A stretch of DNA of 64,000 bases from Arachis hypogaea (lineage: Eukaryota > Streptophyta > Magnoliopsida > Fabales > Fabaceae): contig NC_092053.1 of the NCBI RefSeq assembly GCF_003086295.3, positions 85,435,671-85,499,670 on the forward strand. The letters run 5' to 3'. Made by a program: the position numbers and the translations under genes. A model generated the notes under the pieces. It was not told the origin of the DNA, searched no databases, and worked only from the letters and a program-made list of their open reading frames with translations. This document shows, piece after piece, positions 58,864-64,000 of the stretch (position 1 is the stretch's first letter; each line of letters begins with the position of its first letter).

Positions 58864-60077
58864 AAAAAATGGGTTGTAAAGCTAGCCAAAATGCCCTGGC
58901 ATCACCTGGGTAGTAGCAGCAGTACTGGATTATTCCGCTTGCTCAAGGTTGAGCTTTTAAACACCCGCCTGAGTAGTAGCGGTAGTAGTAGTTCTTTCAC
59001 TCGCTCTCGGTTAAGTGGGTAGTAGCATGGGGGTTGTAGCTAAAACTCACTTGCTCCGCAATGGGTGTTTCTGTCCATGGTTAGCTACTAGGACATGTCG
59101 GGCTGTCTATATAACCGACAGATGATATCACCAACCATAGGACAGGCATGCATCATATGCATTTGTGTGTCTTGTATAATTTTGCATTAATTGGGCTTGC
59201 CTATGTGATTATTATGCCTACTTGCTAAATTTGCTACCTGCTGTAATTTGTACTCTACTTGTGTTTGCCATTGTCTGCTTGATTGTCTATGTGGTTCCAC
59301 CAGAGTTGGAGGTTTTGGAGGAAAGTAGATGATGGAGGGTTTCAGTTAGAGTTTAATTAAGATTTAGAACCGTAGATGACCTATATATCCTATTTGTGGT
59401 TTACAATTTTATTATCTTTAAGTTTTATAATCTGATTGTCGAAGTTCTAAGATCGCCTTCGACTTTTCCGGGATATTATATGTGAGAGATGTGGACACTG
59501 TTACCATGCTGAGAACCCCCAGTTCTCATCCCATATAATACTGTTGTTTTTTCAGATGCAGGACGAGAGACACCTCGGTAAGCGTTTGGAGTTCATTCTG
59601 CAAGCGAAGATTGGGATTACTGTATTTTGGATTATTCTAAGTGTATATTTATGTATATAGACTCTATATATATATATATATATTTGTATTTTGCCTTTTT
59701 GAGTGGACTTTTGGAGAGATAAGTGTTCTGTTATGTTTCTGTGATAATTTTGGGTTGTATATATATATGTACACTCTTGTCGACCTTTGCTTCGCAGGTC
59801 GAGTTAAGAGCTTGATTATCGTGCATCCTTGACCTTCTAACCTCTTTGCCTATATATTTATATATCTGCTTAAGCTTTATTCGTACGCAAGTAAACGTTA
59901 TTTCTGAGCGCCACACTTTTAATTTTACGATTTTGCTCTAACTATCCTTCAGGGCTCCTCGTATATTACATTCTCCAAATTATTACACACACACATATAT
60001 ATTATTTTAGAGGTCCTAATACCTCGCCACCTCTACTTTAAGACTTGAGCATAAGGTTCTGTGTAATAGGGTATTAC
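58864..60077 (+). mobile_element. Truncated LTR of a Tekay/Del-like element related to F
   Basis: The stretch 59090-59230 (ATAACCGACAGATGATATCA and neighbours) and the end ACTTGAGCATAAGG...GGGTATTACA (60046-60077) match the F LTR in the opposite orientation. No initiator-Met primer site follows, so this is a 3' or solo LTR fragment. The 5' junction near 58864 is approximate. Confidence 0.6.
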
Positions 60078-61534
60078 ATTTTATTTGAAGTCATTATGTC
60101 CCATTGGCGCACATGATTATGAACTTTATTTCTAATTTTGAACAAAAAATTATTGCATTCGGGATAAGGACAATGTATTTGATTTTTCACACCAGATTGA
60201 GAGAAGGCAATACCCAAAAGTAATTCATTGAGGCACTTTCTAAACTCAAGAGTATGCCTATCAAAATTAATCCAATATTTCTAGTATTTGACTATTAGAC
60301 TAATTTCTGCAGGAGATGAGAACAGATAGAAGGAAATAAAAAAAGAGTGGAAAAAACAGCAAGAAGACATAACCTAGCATTACAGCGACTACCATTTTCA
60401 AAGGGCTCTATCTAAACTAAATTCCGAGGTAGTTCCCTATAACTCCCCAATACAAACTATCCTAATTCAATGCACCGTAAAAAACATAAATTAATAACAA
60501 TATTAAATTAATATTTCTATATTAATAAGGATAACGTAGTAACCACAATAAGACATTCAATTCACAAACACAAAAATATAAGCAAAAATAGAATCAAAAT
60601 CATAGAATAAAAAGGCAAAAAATAGAATCAAAATAATGGAACAAAAAAAATTATCAAAATCAACTTCCCAAATAACCAAAAATCATATTATCAAACAGAT
60701 TATACAACAATATTTTCATAGACAACAAGAATTCAACAGAATCAAAACTCAGATTATCAAAGAACAATATAGGAAACAATATTCAAATAACATACATTTA
60801 CCTTTAGCAGAGCAGAACTCAGACTAGACCAACAACAGAGGAAGAATGGCCAAACCAGACCAACAACACAGAAAGAGCAGACAAACCAAACCAGTAGCAG
60901 AGGAAGAACGGCCAAAACAGACCAGCAGAGACAGAGGACGACGCAGGACGAGCAGAGGAGCAGGAACAACAACCACGAACAACGACGATGACGACCACGA
61001 CAAAGACCACGACGATGACGACCACCACAGAAGCCAACAACTGCGCACAGGAGACGCTGACGCACACTAGAACACGACGACGACGCACACGACACAACTA
61101 CGATGCAGAAGATGACAGCAGAGGAGACGAAGGCAAGGCATACCGTTGAAAGGAGGCTATGCCGGTGCTTCTTCTTCCAACAGGAGCTCCATTGTTGTTC
61201 AGTGGAGTGGAGGCGCAGAGAGACAGTAGAGTAAGGTTCCAAAGTGAGGGAGTTAGAATTTTTACTACTTTACTTTACCTTTTACATTTTAACTATTGTT
61301 GTTTATGTTTATAATTCAATTAAATTTTTTTAAGTTCCACAAATTAATTTTTAGTTAACATTAAAAATTTTATTATTAATAAATATTATATATTAAATTT
61401 AAAAAAATATATAAAATAATATCTACAATTTTTAAAATTAATGAATAGAAACATTTAAAAAATTTTAATTTTTGAACAATTTTTTTTATTCTTAAAGATT
61501 TTAACATTTTGAAATAACTTTTTTAGTTACAAAA
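60078..61534 (+). other. Interior of the CACTA-like element, right part
   Basis: AT-rich sequence with a GC-richer, purine-rich, AGCAGAGGACGAC-type low-complexity stretch at 60820-61130. Open frames here on both strands (such as 60757-61242 on the - strand) are compositionally biased and resemble no protein I know. Confidence 0.4.
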
Positions 61535-61940
61535 AATACTTATATTTTGTGACAAACAAATAAATTGTTACAAACAATATTAAATTTGGTGATAAATTTT
61601 TTTATTACAAAATAATTGGTATTTTTGAAACAAAAAGATATTTTGTTACAAAATAAGTTGAATTTTTGTAACTACTTTATCCTTTGTTACAAAATATAAT
61701 AAAATTTTATAACAACATACCAGTTCATTACAAAAGCTAATATAATTTGTAACAAAATAAATAGGTTGTTACAAAATATTAACACATTTTGTAACAACTT
61801 GTATTATTAGTTTATTACTACAAAATATTATTATTCTGTAACAATCATCAATTATTATTACAAAAGAATCATTTTTTTTATAACAATTTTAAATTTAGTA
61901 TAAAATTTTTGTTACAAATATTCTATTTTTTTACGGTATA
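61535..61940 (-). repeat. Right subterminal repeats of the CACTA-like element
   Basis: More than a dozen TGTTACAAAA/TTTTGTAACA copies (for example near 61600, 61640, 61664, 61684, 61748, 61768 and 61787). They end at about 61920 before TTTTTTTACGGTA. Their presence at both ends of a 15-kb interval, and nowhere else, supports one split element. Confidence 0.6.
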
Positions 61941-63520
61941 CCCTTAGGACACAAAATAAATAAACTCTATTTATTATTTAGATTATTTTAGATTTGAAAA
62001 GCATTAAGGTTTAGTTGATTAATAATTAATGGGGCAAGTAGAAGGGGGAGTTGCTACATCTGCGGCTCCACAGAATTCAGAGAATAAACATCAAAGTCAT
62101 ATGAGAAGTTAGGTGAGCAACTTTAAAGACTATGATGAAAATTAAATTGCGCCATTTAATGCTTGTTAGGTCTATTAATGAATTGGTCTAGTAAATGGCC
62201 TTAATTAGTTTCATGCAGTAGTAGCACGTCCATTAAACGCTTCACTTTGACAAAGTGTAGGTGGATGCTCTTTTCAAATATTTAAAGGACACAACAACAT
62301 TGTGTACATCACTTTCCCTTTAAAATAATCTACCATGTGAGTTATCACAGCCCTTAATGTTACTAGAGCAAGAAAAATCTCTTTAACTTATTTATTTATA
62401 AAATATGTGCAAGTCTTGTTTATTTACATTAGGTGTAATAATTTTTGTTAATTTATACCACTGAATAACGTTTTAAATATTATTAATTTTATCAATGAAA
62501 CTATTAAATTATGTGATATATATTATCTTTATAATCAAGTTTATCAATTTTTTTTAAAAAAAACTTAGATAGCAGTATCATATAAAATAAAATAATTAAC
62601 AATTATTTATATTTTCAAAGTCATATCATATATGGTCAAAATCTATCAAATATTCAAATTATTTCTAAATTTTATGAAATTTTAAAGAACGAAAATATAT
62701 GATAAATTGTCTCAATTCAAAAAAAATTAATTGATCAACTTCATAATTTATAAAACAATATTTAATAATATAATAGGTATAGCAAGACTTACATTTAATG
62801 TTTTAATGTCAGCGGATCCCACCCGGAAAAAATATACGAACACATGAAATCAACCTTGGCTGGATGCTAGTCCCAATCTGAGATTAATTAATTGGATTTT
62901 TACAATAATATCCATAATAATGGGCCTCCCTTTTTACTATAAAGTTTTGTGCTTGTAAATGGTTACTACCAGCAGCACTTCTTGTTGGTTCTAATAGAAA
63001 ATTGAGTGACCTATTTATTGCTAGAAAAATTGTGTGTATGAGAAGGCATGCATATATTGCATCAACCATAGTGCATTTATTTTTCTCCAACCTGATTTTG
63101 CTTAAGGTTTCAATCAAATAGTGTGTTACTCATGGCTATGGTGATGGGACAAATTATTATTAGACAGTATAGTTGTTGAACCATCAATGTAAGTTGAACC
63201 ATTATAAAAGGGGGGGTGTGATTAATTAATACAAAAAAAAAAAAGACTGAAATATATTTAGAAAGAAAAATAAAAGTACACAATAAAGGGTGGCTGGATG
63301 AGTGTGGAAGATTTTGGTACCAAACTAACTGTTAATATATTTTATTAGTTATTATATACTATATACTATACTACCAAGAACCAACTACGACCTTGACCAT
63401 GTTAAACTTAGAAGAGTGGAATTGGCAATTTATTAATAACACTCACAGCTGTTTTATTATGACTTTTAAAGCTTAGCTAGGTAATTGATTTAAGCGGATT
63501 TTGTTTAATATTATTTTATG
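61941..63520. other. AT-rich intergenic DNA
   Basis: No convincing gene or repeat. A 77-codon open frame at 62884-63117 (- strand) has no domain and no context. Confidence 0.5.
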
Positions 63521-63690
63521 AGGAATGCTAGGGCTAGCAACTTTTAGGATTTATAGCCATCAAATAGTTATCAATGAGACTTTTAATGGTGTAAGATTAG
63601 TGTAAGATTTCATCCAATGACTCACTCTTCTTTGATGGTTACATGCTGGCCAGAATTTGATAAAGTTGCTGGCCCTCTAGACTTTTTCAT
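63521..63690. mobile_element. Small MITE with imperfect terminal inverted repeats
   Basis: The left end GAATGCTAGGGCTAGCAACTTT pairs with the right end AAAGTTGCTGGCCCTCTAGAC. The interior (CATCCAATGACTCACTCTTC, GGTTACATGCTGGCC) resembles a MITE I recall as common in legumes. About 165 bp, no coding capacity. A target duplication was not resolved. Confidence 0.6.
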
Positions 63691-63917
63691 ATTTTATTTT
63701 ATTTTTCATTCTACCTTGCAATTATTGGTGGACTACCTGAAAACGACTCTGTTCCAATTATGCTTATCTCATTATCTGAAAATTATAAAGTTCTAGGCAT
63801 ATAACTTATTAAGGATGCCCAAATTATTATTATTTAAGATTAAATTATACTAAACTAAACCAAACTCTCTGACCGAAAGAATAATTCTTCTAATATTTTA
63901 TCAGATTCGTCTTGATT

Positions 63918-63928
<11 letters not shown>
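63691..63928. other. AT-rich intergenic DNA
   Basis: Nothing recognisable. Confidence 0.4.

Positions 63929-63967
<39 letters not shown>
63929..63967. repeat. (ATT)n microsatellite, about 13 units
   Basis: An uninterrupted TTATTATTATT tract near the window end. Confidence 0.95.
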
Positions 63968-63969
<2 letters not shown>

Positions 63970-64000
63970 TAATCTCCTTTAATTTAAACCTTCTTTTATA

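Larger units (their letters stand above)
46480..61940 (+). mobile_element. Probable CACTA-type DNA transposon, filled by later insertions
   Basis: It starts with CACTACAAGAAAAAGTAGTA at 46480, the classic terminal sequence of plant CACTA elements. Dozens of subterminal TTTTGTAACA/TGTTACAAAA repeats in both orientations follow to about 46775, and similar repeats recur at 61535-61920. The right terminus is less clear: TTTTTTTACGGTA near 61927-61939 is a weak counterpart. After removal of H and the LTR fragments about 2.5 kb remains, with no transposase, so the element would be non-autonomous. A 3-bp target duplication could not be confirmed. Confidence 0.5.

Noticed and set aside
60757..61242. 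161-codon frame on the - strand inside the CACTA-like element, Cys/Val/Ser-rich
   Set aside because: Overlapping open frames on both strands reflect low-complexity sequence; no recognisable motif or gene structure.
62884..63117. 77-codon frame on the - strand as a small host gene
   Set aside because: No domain, no promoter or splice context, AT-rich surroundings.

Overview
The window is plant nuclear DNA made almost entirely of nested transposable elements. I see no convincing host gene, rRNA or tRNA gene. The elements are legume-like. The LTR that starts TGATGAGCGGATAAT and ends CGTGCACCA, paired with a tRNA-Asp primer site, resembles from memory the abundant FIDEL/Feral-type retrotransposons of peanut, so Arachis is my best guess for the organism (inference, not checked by search).

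Layout. 1-1332: the 3' end of an Athila-like element (A, + strand) with a truncated LTR. 1333-12362: a related element (B, - strand) with LTR, primer site, gag, an uninterrupted 1174-residue pro-pol and a post-pol ORF2; its 3' end is lost at the junction with A. 12363-43362: an older + strand Athila-like element (C), cut into pieces by three insertions. B sits at its left edge, D (15282-26023, 5-bp duplication GTCAT) lies inside its integrase C-terminus, and F (31962-43354, duplication TCACG) lies inside its 3' LTR. D is a non-autonomous gag-protease plus ORF2 element. F is a gag-only Tekay/Del-like element on the - strand with 4.2-kb LTRs and an initiator-Met primer site. 43363-44750: an older LTR remnant (G) related to the D LTR. 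44751-46479: AT-rich intergenic DNA with a 125-bp TA microsatellite.

46480-61940 looks like a CACTA-type DNA transposon (CACTACAAGAAAA start, many subterminal TTTTGTAACA repeats). It is filled by H (47068-58407, - strand), the probable autonomous partner of D, and by two LTR fragments. 61941-64000 is AT-rich sequence with one small MITE and an ATT microsatellite.

How the parts relate. D has no reverse transcriptase or integrase but shares with H its LTR type, primer site, a post-primer hairpin and a noncoding block of about 0.9 kb before the 3' LTR that is far better conserved than their proteins. This fits mobilisation of D by H enzymes. Elements B, C, D and H also share two small hairpins whose stems change by compensating substitutions while their loops stay fixed. 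One (loop AGGCAA) follows the pol stop. The other (loop AGGA) precedes each polypurine-like AAGTTTGGTGT or AAGTGTGGGGAGGT motif, next to ORF2 and again just before the 3' LTR. These hairpins, and arrays of family-specific short palindromes at regular spacing, are the strongest candidates for undescribed biology here.
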